The notes below the pieces were generated by a model that saw only the letters and a list, made by a program, of their open reading frames with translations, was not told where the DNA came from and did not search any database. Shown here piece after piece: positions 8,430 through 16,812 of a stretch of DNA of 64,000 nucleotides. The position numbers were made by a program, and so were the translations under genes. Position 1 is the stretch's first letter. Every line of letters begins with the position of its first letter. Source of the stretch: Caulobacteraceae bacterium (lineage in GTDB: Bacteria > Pseudomonadota > Alphaproteobacteria > Caulobacterales > Caulobacteraceae); assembly GCA_030446805.1 (NCBI GenBank), contig JAUJMO010000002.1:215664-279663 (forward strand). The letters run 5' to 3'.

Positions 8430-8481
8430 CGGGGGCGTCTCCGGCTGCGACCCGCCTGCCGGGTCGGGGACCTAAACTCGC

Positions 8482-9366
8482 GTGGTGCACGAAGGTTCGA
8501 GTCCGGCGCGGGTCCTGGTCCTGGGCGCCACCAGCCTGATCGGCCGCTTCGCCCTGCCCCGGCTGGTCGCTGCGGGCGTCTCGGTCGGGGCGGTGTCGCG
8601 CCAGCCCGGCGGGGACGGCGCGGGGCTGGTCTGGGTGCAAGCGGACATTCAGGCGCCCGATCTCGTCCTTCCTCCGGCGGAAGCGGCGCTCAGCCTGTCG
8701 CCGATCTGGCTGCTGCCCACCGCGCTTCCCGCGCTCAAGCGGGCCGGGGTGACCCGCCTGGTCGCCTTTTCCTCCACCAGCCGGTTCACCAAGGCCCAGT
8801 CACCCGAGCCGGAGGAGCGCGAGGTCGCCCGGCGCCTGGCCGAGGGTGAAGCCGCGCTCGCCGCCTTTTGCGAGGCGGAAGGGATCGGCTGGACCGTCCT
8901 GCGTCCCACCTTGATCTATGCGGAGGGCCATGACGCCAACGTCTCCCGCATGGCCCGGCTGATCGCCCGCTTCGGCGTCTTTCCCCTGGCCGGCGAGGGC
9001 GGAGGCCTTCGCCAGCCGGTGCACGCCGACGACCTGGCCACGGCCGCCATCGAGGCGCTGCGCCGCCCTGAGAGCCTGAACCGCAGCTACGACCTGCCCG
9101 GGGGCGAGACCTTGACCTATCGCGCCATGGTGGTGCGCATCTTCCACGGCCTGGGTCGCCGCCCGCGCATCCTGACCGTCCCCCCCCGGCTGTGGCGGCT
9201 GGGCCTGGAGCTGGCCGGCTCCTTTCTGCCCGGCGTGAACCCCGCCATGGGCGCCCGCATGGACACCGACCTCGCCTTCGACTCCGCCCCTGCCCTGCGC
9301 GACCTAGGTTGGCGACCACGGCCCTTCCGCCCCAACTTCCGGCCGGGGATGGTCGGTCATCGATGA
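8482..9366 (+). CDS. NAD(P)-binding SDR/NmrA-type epimerase-like protein
   Basis: A 294-residue Rossmann-fold protein. The N-terminal nucleotide-binding motif is LVLGATSLIGRFALPRL (G-A-T-x-x-I-G, the extended or atypical SDR form). LVAFSSTSRF, VLRPTLIYAEG and LRQPVHADDLATAAIEAL are typical of NDUFA9-like and nucleoside-sugar epimerase relatives. The canonical Tyr-x-x-x-Lys is not evident, so it may be an atypical SDR without classical catalysis. Start is a GTG; a second GTG follows immediately, and neither has a strong ribosome-binding site. It lies alone between lysM and a PAS-domain gene. Confidence 0.8.
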   Translation: MVHEGSSPARVLVLGATSLIGRFALPRLVAAGVSVGAVSRQPGGDGAGLVWVQADIQAPDLVLPPAEAALSLSPIWLLPTALPALKRAGVTRLVAFSSTSRFTKAQSPEPEEREVARRLAEGEAALAAFCEAEGIGWTVLRPTLIYAEGHDANVSRMARLIARFGVFPLAGEGGGLRQPVHADDLATAAIEALRRPESLNRSYDLPGGETLTYRAMVVRIFHGLGRRPRILTVPPRLWRLGLELAGSFLPGVNPAMGARMDTDLAFDSAPALRDLGWRPRPFRPNFRPGMVGHR

Positions 9367-9514
9367 ACGCGCCCCTAGCTCACCCTCCAGTTGCCGAACC
9401 GACCCTCGCCGTCATCGTGCACCCATCCCCCGTCGCGCGAATCGATGCTTGCGAAGCGCCGCCCTCTCGCGCAAAACTCGCCGCGCAAATCAGGGTTTGC
9501 GGGGGAAGGCGGAC

Positions 9515-10039
9515 ATGCAGCCGCAAAACGGGGGCTCCACCGAGAACACGGCCACGCCCACCTTTGCGGTGCGGGCGCATGAGGAGCTGTTCGCCTACTG
9601 GGCCTCGCGCCGCCGTCGGCGCGGGCACCTGCCGGCACGGCGGCACATCCACCCTGTGGACATGAAGCGGCACCTGCCCGCCATCAATCTGATCGATGTG
9701 ATCCGCGACGCGGAGGGGCGGGTGGACTACCGCGTGCGCCTGGCCGGCACGGGCCTGTACGGAGTCTATGGCCAGGAGATCACGGGCAAGACCCTGGAGC
9801 AGGCCTATGGGGCCAGCGCTCCCTACTGGCGAGCCGAACTGGACACGGTGGTGTCGGGCCGCAAGCCGGGCGCGGGAGTGCATTCGCTGAGTTGGCGCGG
9901 CCTGGGACATCTTTCAGTGGTCTGGCTGCGGCTACCCCTGGCCTCGAACGGGCGTGAGGTCGACATGATCCTCGGCTACGATGGCCTGGTCGGTTTGAAC
10001 AACACGGCGCAGCAGCGTTCGGGCATCCGTCCGTCCTGA
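9515..10039 (+). CDS. PAS domain protein (alphaproteobacterial PAS_5 type)
   Basis: A 174-residue soluble protein. The pattern ELFAYWASRRRRRGHLPARR, then HPVDMKRHLPAINLIDVIRD, then VDYRVRLAGTGLYGVYGQEITGK is the PAS_5 family arrangement found widely in alphaproteobacteria, usually with no output domain. Ligand and partner are unknown. I chose the ATG at MQPQNGG because it follows a GGGGGAAGG ribosome-binding site. The open frame extends 22 codons further up but reads like non-coding sequence. It converges on a 54-residue small gene. Confidence 0.75.
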   Translation: MQPQNGGSTENTATPTFAVRAHEELFAYWASRRRRRGHLPARRHIHPVDMKRHLPAINLIDVIRDAEGRVDYRVRLAGTGLYGVYGQEITGKTLEQAYGASAPYWRAELDTVVSGRKPGAGVHSLSWRGLGHLSVVWLRLPLASNGREVDMILGYDGLVGLNNTAQQRSGIRPS

Positions 10040-10119
10040 CCTCCGGGCGGGCATCGCCCACCTATCCCTCAAGCCGACCCTGGATGGCCTCGCCACGCGG
10101 GCCAGGCACGCGGGCCGGG

Positions 10120-10284
10120 TCAGATGAACAGCGCGTCCCAATCGTTCGAGACCGTGCGGCCCAGCCGGCGGGCCGCTTTCTCGAGCTTGGGCGTGAGCTG
10201 CGGCCGGCGGAGAGCGCGGAGGGCGGCGCCGCTCGCCATTGCGGCGATCAGGGCGGCGGCTAACCAGGTGAAGCGAGCTGTCAT
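10120..10284 (-). CDS. Small membrane-anchored hypothetical protein (54 aa)
   Basis: An unbroken 54-codon frame starting MTARFTWLAAALIAAMASGA and ending DWDALFI. It has one N-terminal membrane helix followed by a basic, amphipathic tail (LRALRRPQLTPKLEKAARRL). A GGAG ribosome-binding site sits six bases before the ATG, and codon use is normal for the region. No known domain is recognisable. It is convergent with the PAS gene and lies downstream of sufE on the same strand. Nothing in the sequence gives a function. Confidence 0.55.
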   Translation of the reverse strand: MTARFTWLAAALIAAMASGAALRALRRPQLTPKLEKAARRLGRTVSNDWDALFI

Positions 10285-10359
10285 GAGGAGCTCCGGATCA
10301 GACCGCGAGCATGCCTCCTGAGCGCTGAAACTTGGTAAGCAAAGGTGGTTAGGAAGCGG

Positions 10360-10809
10360 TCAATTCTCCGCGAGCCGCTCCGCGTCGGCCCGGATGCGGG
10401 CCAGCATGGCGTTGAGTCCGTTGGAGCGCTGGGTGGACAGGGCTCCCGACAGGCCGAGCCCCGCGAAGGCCACCTTGGCGTCGAAGTTGAGGATCTGGTC
10501 GGGGCTGCGGCCGGAGTACAGGCGCAGCAGGATGGCGATCAGCCCGCGAACGATGTGGGCGTCGCTGTCGCCGCGGAACTGCAGGCGATCTCCTTGGGGT
10601 TCCGTGACCAGCCACACCTGGCTTGCGCAGCCGCGCACCTTGTTGGCGTCCGTGCGTTCTACAGGGGAGAGCGGCTGCAGCTCGCGGCCGAGGTCGATGA
10701 CATGGCGGTATCGCTCCTCCCAGTCGCCCAACAGTTCGAACTCCTCGGCGAGCTCGGCCAGCGCGGCTTCGGGCGGCGAGGGAGCATGCTCCAGGACGGC
10801 GGCGGTCAT
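10360..10809 (-). CDS. sufE: SufE family cysteine desulfurase activator
   Basis: A 149-residue SufE protein, which accepts persulfide sulfur from the SufS cysteine desulfurase and passes it to the SufBCD Fe-S scaffold. The acceptor cysteine lies in KVRGCASQVWL, preceded by the usual LxPLSPVERTDANKV. The C-terminal part (IVRGLIAILLRLYSGRSPDQI) fits the family. The start MTAAVLEHAPSPPEAALAEL gives normal length; an ATG 12 codons earlier is unlikely. Here it stands apart from any suf operon, as in many Caulobacterales. It is transcribed behind the stand-alone HisKA gene with a 39-bp gap. Confidence 0.88.
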   Translation of the reverse strand: MTAAVLEHAPSPPEAALAELAEEFELLGDWEERYRHVIDLGRELQPLSPVERTDANKVRGCASQVWLVTEPQGDRLQFRGDSDAHIVRGLIAILLRLYSGRSPDQILNFDAKVAFAGLGLSGALSTQRSNGLNAMLARIRADAERLAEN

Positions 10810-10848
10810 GAGGGCGCAGGTAGGGGAGCCGAAGCCCCTGGGCAACGC

Positions 10849-11115
10849 TCAGGCCGCTGCGGCGTCTTCGGCGGCCTTGGCCATGGCGGTCTCGAAGAAG
10901 TCGTCCACCAGCTGCAGCAGGTGGCGGCCGTTCTCGCTGATGATGTCGGCATAGCCGCGGTAGCTGTCGGGCAGGGGGCCGTTCAGCTCGTGGCTCATCA
11001 GCTCGGAGAAGCCGATGATGGCGTTGAGCGGCGTGCGCAGTTCGTGGCTGACCGCCTTCAGAAAGGCGCGCCGATCGGCGGTGTGCAGCGGATCGGGCTC
11101 GGGGGAAGCCGACAT
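10849..11115 (-). CDS. Stand-alone HisKA (DHp) domain protein without ATPase domain
   Basis: An 88-residue protein that is almost entirely a histidine-kinase dimerisation and phosphoacceptor domain. His24 lies in AVSHELRTPLNAIIGFSELM, and the second helix GYADIISENGRHLLQLVDDF is intact. It stops (AMAKAAEDAAAA) just where the catalytic ATPase domain should begin, and no N, G1 or G2 boxes follow in any frame. It could receive phosphate in trans or titrate a cognate kinase or regulator. It is divergent from a full PleC/DivJ-like kinase whose DHp region is similar (both have HELRTPLNA and GPLPxxY). It may also be a truncated duplicate that has been kept. Confidence 0.75.
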   Translation of the reverse strand: MSASPEPDPLHTADRRAFLKAVSHELRTPLNAIIGFSELMSHELNGPLPDSYRGYADIISENGRHLLQLVDDFFETAMAKAAEDAAAA

Positions 11116-11261
11116 CGGACGAACTCGGAGGCGAGCCTGGAGGGTAGGCCCCCAGGCTTACCGAACCGTTCTCGGCCGCAGCCGTCGGGCCCTGGCGGGA
11201 GCGGCGTCTCGCCTGTGGCGGGAGCCGGCTCGCGTGAGGTTAACGCAGGTCCTAGAAGGCC

Positions 11262-12770
11262 ATGGTGAGTTTTCTCCCGAGCATGACGGCGGACGAGGCG
11301 GACCCGGCGGTCGCGCGATGGCACGCGTCATGGGCGCTGGCCTGTCTGGCGGCGGTGGGCCTTGTGGTTCTGGCGGCAGGACAGCCTACGACCGGCGTGC
11401 TGGCCAGTTTCGCGGCTCTGGCCGGGGCGGGGGTGCTGGGCTGGCTGCTGCATGGCCACGACCGCATCCTGATGGCGGTCTGGACAGGGGCCGCCTTGTT
11501 TGCGGCCGGCGCGCTGGGCGGGATCACCGGACCTGGCGCGGTCTGGACCTTGCTGCCGGTGGCCGCGGGGGCGGTGCTGGGTCGAGGATGGGTGGAGCGC
11601 GCCGCCTGTGCGTCGCTTGTGGCCTTTGTTGCGGCTGCAGCCGACGCCTCCTCGGTCGCGGGGAGCATTCCAGGCGGCCTTGCCGGGGGCATGACGGCCT
11701 TGGCGGCTGTGGCGACCGTCATCTGGGCCCTGGTCAGCGCCGGTCGGCTGCGGCCCGGACAAGCGACGCCCCTGACCGTGGTGGATCAACGCGAAGCGGA
11801 GCGGGCTCGGGCGCTTGCACTCGAATTGCAGGCGTCCCGAGCCGATGCCGAGATGCTTCGGCGCCAGGGCGAGGATAGCCGCCGCGAGGAGATGGTGGCG
11901 CTTCGGAGCGAAGCCGATGGGCTACGAGGCGAGATCGGGTCCCTGAACACTGCGCTCCAGATTGCGGAGGCTGCGCGGGCGCAGGCCGAAGCGGCCAATC
12001 TGGCCAAGTCGCGCTTCCTAGCCACCATGAGCCATGAGCTGCGAACGCCCTTGAACGCGGTGATGGGCTTCGCCGACATCATGCGTAACCGCTTGTTCGG
12101 CCCCCTGCCGGAGCGCTACGCCGAATATTCCCAGCTGATCCACGAGAGCGGGGCGCACCTGCTGGACCTGATCAACGATGTGCTGGACCTGTCCAAGATC
12201 GAGGCGGAGCGCTACCGGCTGGAGCGGGAGCGCTTCGATGCGCGCGAGGCGATCGAGTCCGTGGTCAAGCTCATGCGGACCCAGGCCAGGGAGGCCGGCG
12301 TGGATCTTGTGACCCGGACGCCGGAGCGAAGCCTCGCGGTGGAGGCCGACAAGCGGGCCCTCAAGCAGATCGCGCTCAATCTGCTCGGCAATGCGCTGAA
12401 ATTCACCCCGGCGGGCGGCGAAGTGCGGATAACCTTGGACGAGGTGGAGGGGTGCCTGGAGCTGGTCGTCTCCGACACCGGCATCGGCATCGCTCCGGAG
12501 GATCTGGAGCGTCTGGGGCGGCCCTATGAACAGGCGGGAGACGCCGACACCCGCGCTCTCGGCGCCGGCCTGGGACTCAGCCTGGTGCGGGCTTTCGCCG
12601 GGCTGCATGAGGGGACCATGAGCCTGGAAAGCACTCTGGGCGAGGGGACCGCGGTGACGGTGCGTCTGCCTGTGCTGGCGCCGGAAGCGGACCTGTTCAC
12701 CGAGGATGAGGGGAGCGCCGGCGGGAGCGCGGCCGGGGGCGCGCAGGTGATCCCCTTCACGGGCCGCTAG
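11262..12770 (+). CDS. Membrane sensor histidine kinase (PleC/DivJ-like DHp)
   Basis: A 502-residue kinase. Residues 22-160 form about five hydrophobic helices with no obvious periplasmic sensor domain. Residues 175-250 are a Glu/Arg/Ala coiled coil. The DHp domain has His258 in MSHELRTPLNAVMGF, and the ATPase domain shows the N box (LNLLGNALKFTP), G1 (DTGIGIAPEDL) and G2 (GAGLGLSLVRAF). A family-typical C-terminal region rich in Gly/Ala follows. No receiver domain is fused and no response regulator is adjacent, so it is an orphan. The divergent small HisKA protein is an obvious candidate partner. Its stop overlaps the convergent gene by 4 bp. Confidence 0.88.
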   Translation: MVSFLPSMTADEADPAVARWHASWALACLAAVGLVVLAAGQPTTGVLASFAALAGAGVLGWLLHGHDRILMAVWTGAALFAAGALGGITGPGAVWTLLPVAAGAVLGRGWVERAACASLVAFVAAAADASSVAGSIPGGLAGGMTALAAVATVIWALVSAGRLRPGQATPLTVVDQREAERARALALELQASRADAEMLRRQGEDSRREEMVALRSEADGLRGEIGSLNTALQIAEAARAQAEAANLAKSRFLATMSHELRTPLNAVMGFADIMRNRLFGPLPERYAEYSQLIHESGAHLLDLINDVLDLSKIEAERYRLERERFDAREAIESVVKLMRTQAREAGVDLVTRTPERSLAVEADKRALKQIALNLLGNALKFTPAGGEVRITLDEVEGCLELVVSDTGIGIAPEDLERLGRPYEQAGDADTRALGAGLGLSLVRAFAGLHEGTMSLESTLGEGTAVTVRLPVLAPEADLFTEDEGSAGGSAAGGAQVIPFTGR

Positions 12771-13513
12771 CGCCCGATAAAGGCCTGGGCCGCGGCGTAG
12801 TCGCCGATCTCGATCGGAACGGAGCGGGTCTGGCCCCGCCCCGCCCGGATGAAGCTGAGCTCGGCCGTGTCCCGGGTGGAGGCCGCCGCCAACGCCTGTA
12901 CGGCCGCAGGCGGAAAGCGGAACGCCCACGCCCGGCCCTTGCCTGCAGAGCTCAGCACAACTGGGGCCGTCTCCCGCGAGGCGGCGAGGAAGGTCCGGCG
13001 CCCCACCCTCAGCTGCGCGGAGGCCGGGGTCTCAGCCTTGCGAAACCGGGCCACGGCGTAGAGGGCCGCCCGCCCCGCGTCCGCCCCGGCCAGCCCCAGG
13101 GCCGCCTTGGGCGTGGTCTGGACCACCCTCCAGCGGGTCTCGGCGGAACGCGTGCGGTCGGCGCGCCATCCGGACGTGGCGGCCGGGAAGTCCATGCGGT
13201 AGAGCTGGGCCCAACCCGCATGTCCCTCCCGCACCCGGCCCGCCGCGACCCTCAGGTCCGGGGAGGTGCAGGCCAAGGCGGCCACGCGTTCTCGCGCGCG
13301 ATGCTCCACACGGGCGGCGTCGCCTCGGGCCCTCAGCGTTGCATTGCGCGCCTGGATGCGCCCCACAGCCAGGGCCCTGCGGATCTCCGGCGTGAACAGG
13401 CCGCAGCGTCGATCCGCCTCGGCCATGAGAGCGCGCTCATAGAGCCTGCCGGACGGATCGGCCAAGGCGGGCGAGGCCGCGAACAGGGCGAACAAGGTGA
13501 GCAGGGCGCGCAT
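12767..13513 (-). CDS. Exported hypothetical protein
   Basis: A 248-residue protein with a signal peptide MRALLTLFALFAASPALADP. The mature part has one Cys pair (C in DRRCGLF and C in ALACTSP) and no domain that I recognise. The first half is Arg/Ala-rich helical, and the C-terminal half looks like beta-rich sequence (VVLSSAGKGRAWAFRFPP). Proteins of this layout occur in Caulobacterales but lack a function. It is convergent with the histidine kinase gene and divergent from the DUF1491 gene. Confidence 0.7.
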   Translation of the reverse strand: MRALLTLFALFAASPALADPSGRLYERALMAEADRRCGLFTPEIRRALAVGRIQARNATLRARGDAARVEHRARERVAALACTSPDLRVAAGRVREGHAGWAQLYRMDFPAATSGWRADRTRSAETRWRVVQTTPKAALGLAGADAGRAALYAVARFRKAETPASAQLRVGRRTFLAASRETAPVVLSSAGKGRAWAFRFPPAAVQALAAASTRDTAELSFIRAGRGQTRSVPIEIGDYAAAQAFIGR

Positions 13514-13594
13514 GAGCGGTCATCCTGGGCCAAAGCCGTCACCGGCGCGTTAGCGGGCTTGCCGCCAACCGAGCGCCGCGCGACCTTCCGAGCC

Positions 13595-13933
13595 ATGTTG
13601 CTGCCGAGCGAATTCTGGGTTCAGGCGCTGATCCGCCGCGCCGAGGCGGGGGGCGCCTATGCCGCCGTGCTCCGTCGCGGAGACGCCCGAGCGGGCGCCG
13701 TCTTGGTCAAGGTGGTGAACCGGCGCGAAGGCTGGGCTCGACTCTACGCCGAGGCGCTGCGCGGCGGTGGCGAGACGGGCTGGATGGAACCGGTCGCCTC
13801 CGAGGAGGAGGCGGTGCTGGACGCCTACGCCGAGCGGGCCTGGTCACGCGACCCCGACGTCTGGATCGTGGAGGTGGACGACTCCAAGGGCCGCCATTTC
13901 CTGACGGAGCCCGTGGAGCGACGCGAAGGTTAA
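13595..13933 (+). CDS. DUF1491 family protein
   Basis: A 112-residue protein matching the alphaproteobacterial DUF1491 pattern: WVQALIRRAEAGGAYAAVLRRGDARAGAVLVKV, then a WMEP motif, then RDPDVWIVEVDD near the C-terminus. The family is small, cytoplasmic and of unknown function. Start is the ATG giving MLLPSEFWVQALIRR; the open frame upstream overlaps the divergent exported-protein gene and is not credible. Confidence 0.8.
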   Translation: MLLPSEFWVQALIRRAEAGGAYAAVLRRGDARAGAVLVKVVNRREGWARLYAEALRGGGETGWMEPVASEEEAVLDAYAERAWSRDPDVWIVEVDDSKGRHFLTEPVERREG

Positions 13934-14041
13934 CGCGCCCACGGCTCGGTGAGAATCGGTGAACCATCCCTCCTAACGCAGGCGAAAGCGGGGGCGGCGT
14001 AAGCCTGTCCTCGCCCGAGGTCGTCGGGTCTCGAGGGGTTC

Positions 14042-14419
14042 ATGCTCTTTCTGCTGAACGACGTGATGCTGACGCTGGATCTGCGGGCCAAGCCGCCGCT
14101 GGATCTGCGCAGCCTGGACGCCCTGTCGCTCCACGCCGTGACCCGCCTTGCGCAGGACATGTACGCCGAAGAGCCCCTCCTGCACCGGAAGGATCCGGGG
14201 CGGGCTCAGCGTCTGGCTTTGCTGATCGCCACCAAGAGCCCTGAGATCAACGCGGCCCTTTTCGCCGCCCCCGCCAAGGGGTGCAGCCCTCAAGCCGTGG
14301 CGGTCCGCTATGCGTCCTTGTCCATCGACGTCATGGCCGACCTCCAGGGCGAGCAGAACCGGCGCAACCTGACCCCCGTCATCGCCGACCGCCAAGTCTG
14401 GCGGCGCCTGGCGGCCTGA
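14042..14419 (+). CDS. Conserved hypothetical protein (125 aa)
   Basis: A 125-residue soluble, mostly helical protein beginning MLFLLNDVMLTLDLRAKPPL. No known domain is recognisable. It lies in the same direction as DUF1491 and prfC, with about 110 and 80 bp of spacing. Its regular codon use and position between conserved genes support a real gene; the sequence gives no hint of function. Confidence 0.65.
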   Translation: MLFLLNDVMLTLDLRAKPPLDLRSLDALSLHAVTRLAQDMYAEEPLLHRKDPGRAQRLALLIATKSPEINAALFAAPAKGCSPQAVAVRYASLSIDVMADLQGEQNRRNLTPVIADRQVWRRLAA

Positions 14420-14500
14420 CGCCCAGCGGCGTCCCCGCACGCCCTGTCGCGACCGCGCCGGCTCTCGCCGGAGGCGGGCCGGGGGGCTATATGCGCGGTC

Positions 14501-16123
14501 ATGTCCGAAATCTCTGTGATCCCAATCGCGGGCGGGGGCGAGCTGGCGCGCGAAGCCGGGCGGCGGCGCACCTTCGCGATCATCAGTCACCCCGATGCGG
14601 GGAAGACCACCCTGACCGAGACCCTGCTGCTGGCCGGCGGCGCCATCCGGGCGGCGGGACAGGTACGCGCACGCGGCGAGAACCGGCGCACGCGCTCCGA
14701 CTGGATGAAGATCGAGCGGGAGCGGGGCATTTCGGTGTCCTCGTCGGTGATGACCTTCGAGCGGGACGGGCTCCTGTTCAACCTGCTGGACACGCCGGGG
14801 CACGAAGATTTCTCGGAGGACACCTATCGGACGCTGACGGCTGCGGACGCCGCCATCATGGTGCTGGACGCGGCCAAGGGGATCGAGCCGCAGACCTTGA
14901 AGCTGTTCGAGGTCTGCCGCCTGCGGGACATCCCCATCGTGACCTTCATCAACAAGATGGACCGCGAAGCGCAGGACCCCTTCGAACTGTTGGACGAGAT
15001 CGGGGGAAAGCTGGCGCTCGATCCGGCGCCCCTGTTCTGGCCGGCGGGATCGGGGAACCGGTTCAAGGGCATGCTGGACCTACGGGGCGAGCAGTTCCTG
15101 CCGTTCAAGCGAGGCGAGGACGGGCTGGACGCCGAGCCGGTGTCCACCCGCGGCAACTCCATCGCCATGCACCTGGACGAGGCGGAGCTCGCCGAAGTGG
15201 AGGAAGGCGCGGAGCTGGTGCGCGAGGCGTCCAAGCCGTTCGACCTGCAGAGCTTCCGCGAAGGGCACATGACTCCCGTTTTCTTCGGCTCGGCCCTGCG
15301 GAAGTTCGGGGTGGAGCAGCTGCTGGCGGGGATCGGCAGCTATGCCCCCCCGCCGGAGCCGGTGGAGGCGGTCAAGGCCGATGCGCCCATCATCGTGGAG
15401 CCCGGAGACCGGGAGGTCACCGGGTTCGTCTTCAAGGTGCAGGCCAATATGGACCCGGCCCACCGCGACCGGATCGCGTTCGTGAAGCTGTGCTCGGGGC
15501 GGTTCGCGCGGGGGATGAAGCTCAAGGTGCAGAACACGGGCCGGCAGCTGTCGGTGCACAACCCCATGATGTTCTTCGCCTCGGAGCGGGAGCTGGCCGA
15601 GGAGGCGTTCGCGGGCGATGTGATCGGGATCCCCAACCATGGCGTGCTGCGGGTGGGCGATTCGCTGAGCGAAAGCGGGGCGCTGCGCTACGCCGGACTG
15701 CCGAACTTCGCGCCCGAAATCCTGCGGCGGGTCCGGGTCAAGGATCCGCTCAAGGCCAAGCACCTGAAGCGCGCCTTGGAAGGCTTGGCCGAGGAAGGAG
15801 TGACCCAGCTGTTCCGGCCGGTGGTGGGGTCGAGCGACTTCATTGTGGGCGCGGTGGGGCCCCTGCAGTTCGAGGTGATGGCGGACCGGCTGACCGAGGA
15901 ATACGGGCTGGAGGTGGTGTTCGAGAGCGCGCCCTATGCGGAGGCGCGCTGGGTCGGGGGCGACCGGGCCGCGGTGGAGGACTTCGCCGGCAAGCACCGG
16001 ACGGCCATGGCCGAGGACATCGACGGCGCGCCGGTGTTCCTGGCCAAGAGCGCTTGGGAGATCGGCTATGTGGGAGAGCGCTACCCCGAGGTGACCTTCG
16101 GTAAAACGAAGGAGCGGGGGTAG
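14501..16123 (+). CDS. prfC: Peptide chain release factor 3
   Basis: A 540-residue translational GTPase that recycles RF1/RF2 from the ribosome. G1 is SHPDAGKTT, the switch region has ERGISVSSSVMTFE, G3 is DTPGHEDF and G4 is NKMD. The RF3-specific continuation (GKLALDPAPLFWPAGSGNRF, then LSVHNPMMFFASERE, then LQFEVMADRL) is all present. Length matches the family. It starts at MSEISVIPIAGGGELAREAG. No frameshift is seen. Upstream and downstream genes are same-strand but separated, so it is probably its own unit. Confidence 0.95.
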   Translation: MSEISVIPIAGGGELAREAGRRRTFAIISHPDAGKTTLTETLLLAGGAIRAAGQVRARGENRRTRSDWMKIERERGISVSSSVMTFERDGLLFNLLDTPGHEDFSEDTYRTLTAADAAIMVLDAAKGIEPQTLKLFEVCRLRDIPIVTFINKMDREAQDPFELLDEIGGKLALDPAPLFWPAGSGNRFKGMLDLRGEQFLPFKRGEDGLDAEPVSTRGNSIAMHLDEAELAEVEEGAELVREASKPFDLQSFREGHMTPVFFGSALRKFGVEQLLAGIGSYAPPPEPVEAVKADAPIIVEPGDREVTGFVFKVQANMDPAHRDRIAFVKLCSGRFARGMKLKVQNTGRQLSVHNPMMFFASERELAEEAFAGDVIGIPNHGVLRVGDSLSESGALRYAGLPNFAPEILRRVRVKDPLKAKHLKRALEGLAEEGVTQLFRPVVGSSDFIVGAVGPLQFEVMADRLTEEYGLEVVFESAPYAEARWVGGDRAAVEDFAGKHRTAMAEDIDGAPVFLAKSAWEIGYVGERYPEVTFGKTKERG

Positions 16124-16152
16124 AACGGCGGCGTGACCAGGGGGCAGGTTCG

Positions 16153-16782
16153 ATGATTGGGTCCGTCTTGGCCGGTTTGATCCTGCTCCAGGCGACGCCA
16201 GCGGCCCCTGAGGAGGGCGGTTCCGGTCGCGAGACCCGCATCCAAGGTGGGGCGAGACTGCGCTGCCAAGCGGGCGGCGATGCAACAGCTCGGGAGTGCG
16301 CGGTCCTCTCCGAGCAGCCGCCCGCGCGAGGTTTCGGTTCGGCGGCGCTACGCATGGCGCCCCGTTTCAAGCTGAAACCGCCAATGAACGGCGGGCCGAA
16401 TAAGGGAGAGGCGGTCACCATTCCCGTGCGCTTCGACCTCTCGGTCGAGGAAGCGGGGCAGCAACGGATCACGCCCTCTGACGCCCCGCCGCTGATCGAG
16501 AATCTCGAATGGCGGTCGCGCCCCAGCGGCGCGGACCTGGCGCGCCTGTATCCTGACAGAGCCCGGCAAGGCGGCGTCAGCGGGCAGGCCAACGTGCTTT
16601 GCATCGTTCGCGCGAACGGTTCTCTGGACGAATGCCGCTCTCTCTATGAATCGCCAGCGGGATACGGCTTCGGTGAAGCTACCCGGTTGGCCGCCCAGCG
16701 ACATTTCCGCTTCCACCCGGTAGGCGGAGCCGACGCGGGCAAGTCGGCGTGGGTGCCTATGGTGTGGCGACTCGGAGGCTGA
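16153..16782 (+). CDS. TonB C-terminal-like domain protein
   Basis: A 209-residue protein with a short hydrophobic start (MIGSVLAGLILLQATPAAP). Two regions resemble the TonB C-terminal fold, the clearer one at the end (GQANVLCIVRANGSLDECRSL, then FGEATRLAAQRHFRFHPV). Caulobacterales carry many such TonB-like proteins without the long Pro-rich spanner; they may be secreted or anchored adaptors. There is no Pro-Glu/Pro-Lys spacer and no ExbB/ExbD beside it, so a classical energy-transducing role is uncertain. Its stop lies 30 bp before the DUF1697 start. Confidence 0.65.
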   Translation: MIGSVLAGLILLQATPAAPEEGGSGRETRIQGGARLRCQAGGDATARECAVLSEQPPARGFGSAALRMAPRFKLKPPMNGGPNKGEAVTIPVRFDLSVEEAGQQRITPSDAPPLIENLEWRSRPSGADLARLYPDRARQGGVSGQANVLCIVRANGSLDECRSLYESPAGYGFGEATRLAAQRHFRFHPVGGADAGKSAWVPMVWRLGG

Positions 16783-16812
16783 GCGCGATCAGTTTCGGCG
16801 GAGGAAGCGGCC

